Assembly: GCA_029932545.1 (NCBI GenBank)
Contig: JAOZPW010000238.1
Coordinates: forward strand, 1 to 6,092
DNA: 6,092 nt
Reading direction: 5' to 3'
Source of the DNA: Thermoanaerobaculales bacterium
GTDB taxonomy: Bacteria; Acidobacteriota; Thermoanaerobaculia; Thermoanaerobaculales; Sulfomarinibacteraceae
The position numbers were made by a program, and so were the translations under genes. Each line of letters begins with the position of its first letter. Position 1 is the first letter of the stretch. The notes beneath the pieces were generated by a model, which was not told the origin of the DNA, made no database searches, and worked only from the letters and a program-made list of their open reading frames with translations. Below are positions 5,853-6,092 of this stretch, in pieces.

Positions 5853-5939
5853 CGCCGTAGCCGGGCGAAGCCCGCAGCCGAAAGGTCGGGAAAGGGGGAG
5901 GCAAGCTCGCTTGCCGAGCCATGCACCGACCGAGCGGCG
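5853..5939. repeat. Nested, branched inverted repeats in the element core
   Basis: An outer stem CGCCG (5853-5857) with CGGCG (5935-5939) encloses two arms. The first is CGGGC/GCCCG with a GAA loop (5862-5874). The second is GGTCGG (5884-5889) with CCGACC (5926-5931), which itself encloses GGCAAGC/GCTTGCC with a TC loop (5900-5915). The pattern is compatible with a folded RNA or single-stranded DNA, but no known RNA family is recognised. Confidence 0.4.
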
Positions 5940-5984
5940 TGACCGAAGGGAACAGGCGGACGCTCGAAACCGTCAAAAGAAACC

Positions 5985-6017
5985 TCTTTGCGTCTTTGCG
6001 CCTTGGCGACTTTGCGT
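5985..6017 (-). repeat. Short tandem CTTTGCG units, right arm
   Basis: Four nine-base units (CTTTGCG with one variant, CTTGGCG) form the inverted counterpart of the GCAAAG array at 5644-5660. Confidence 0.65.
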
Positions 6018-6023
6018 TTCTGT

Positions 6024-6048
6024 CCTCTGTGTTCCTCTGTGCCTCTGT
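6024..6048 (-). repeat. Short tandem CTCTGTG units, right arm
   Basis: Three CTCTGTG units; bases 6024-6042 are the exact reverse complement of 5575-5593. They mark the right edge of the element, followed by T-rich sequence and, from about 6066, sequence with no recognisable feature up to the window end. Confidence 0.65.
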
Positions 6049-6092
6049 GGTTGTTGTCTTTTTGTCGGTGCTGTTTGGAGGATTCGACAGTC

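Larger units (their letters stand above)
5557..6059. mobile_element. Inverted-repeat element of CACAGAG and GCAAAG units around a hairpin-rich core
   Basis: The left arm has CACAGAG units (5563-5593) and then GCAAAG units (5644-5660). The right arm has the same two units in reversed order and orientation: CTTTGCG units (5985-6017), then CTCTGTG units (6024-6048). A 19-bp perfect inverted match joins 5575-5593 to 6024-6042. The units recur roughly every 9-10 bases. The symmetry continues inward, with TTCGAGC at 5682-5688 and GCTCGAA at 5962-5968. Short tandem repeats of this composition are widely dispersed in bacterial genomes and yield spurious open frames such as RHREHRGTQR. The roughly 320-bp core has two open frames on the plus strand (from 5663 and 5679) with no recognised domain, so I call no gene. 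No transposase is present; if mobile, it would depend on enzymes supplied elsewhere. Confidence 0.55.

Noticed and set aside
5679..5942. 87-aa plus-strand open frame in the repeat element core
   Set aside because: No ribosome binding site or recognisable domain; it spans several perfect hairpins, which suggests structure rather than coding.

Overview
The window is GC-rich bacterial DNA of about 6.1 kb with five recognisable protein-coding loci, no tRNA, rRNA or CRISPR array, and several short dispersed repeats between the genes. The gene set (extracytoplasmic OB-fold/amidohydrolase, lipoprotein of the erythromycin esterase family, RsbU/SpoIIE-type phosphatase, dimethylargininase, pseudo-receiver/PilZ protein) and the repeat types suggest a free-living bacterium with a large genome, possibly Acidobacteriota or a neighbouring phylum. 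No marker gene is present, so the taxonomic guess is weak.

Layout. 1-673, minus strand: secreted protein with an OB-fold-like domain followed by the start of a metal-dependent amidohydrolase. It runs off the left edge and is broken by a frameshift near 340-376. It has a good ribosome binding site and a plausible sigma-70 promoter (709-736). 674-947: promoter region plus a short reading frame resembling the N-terminus of a VOC/glyoxalase-like family, ending in an ATGA overlap with the next gene. 948-2306, plus: erythromycin esterase family lipoprotein. 2307-2615: gap between convergent genes with a strong GC-rich hairpin (2369-2398) and an unexplained GC-rich stretch. 2616-3719, minus: membrane-anchored PP2C/SpoIIE phosphatase. 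3720-3840: short divergent promoter region containing a repeat. 3841-4599, plus: dimethylarginine dimethylaminohydrolase. 4600-4800: a 71-bp inverted-repeat element and a second copy of the repeat found before the gene. 4801-5496, plus: degenerate receiver plus PilZ domain protein. 5497-6092: a roughly 500-bp inverted-repeat element of CACAGAG/GCAAAG short tandem units around a hairpin-rich core, with no convincing gene.

The genes do not form an operon: orientation changes repeatedly, each gene has its own intergenic space, and no shared pathway is evident. Two of them are signalling proteins (partner-switch type phosphatase, c-di-GMP type PilZ protein) and two act outside the cytoplasm. I found no convincing new defence or biosynthetic system. 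The least explained parts are non-coding: the hairpin-rich core at 5661-5982, the repeat pair bracketing the dimethylargininase gene, and the GC-rich gap at 2400-2615.
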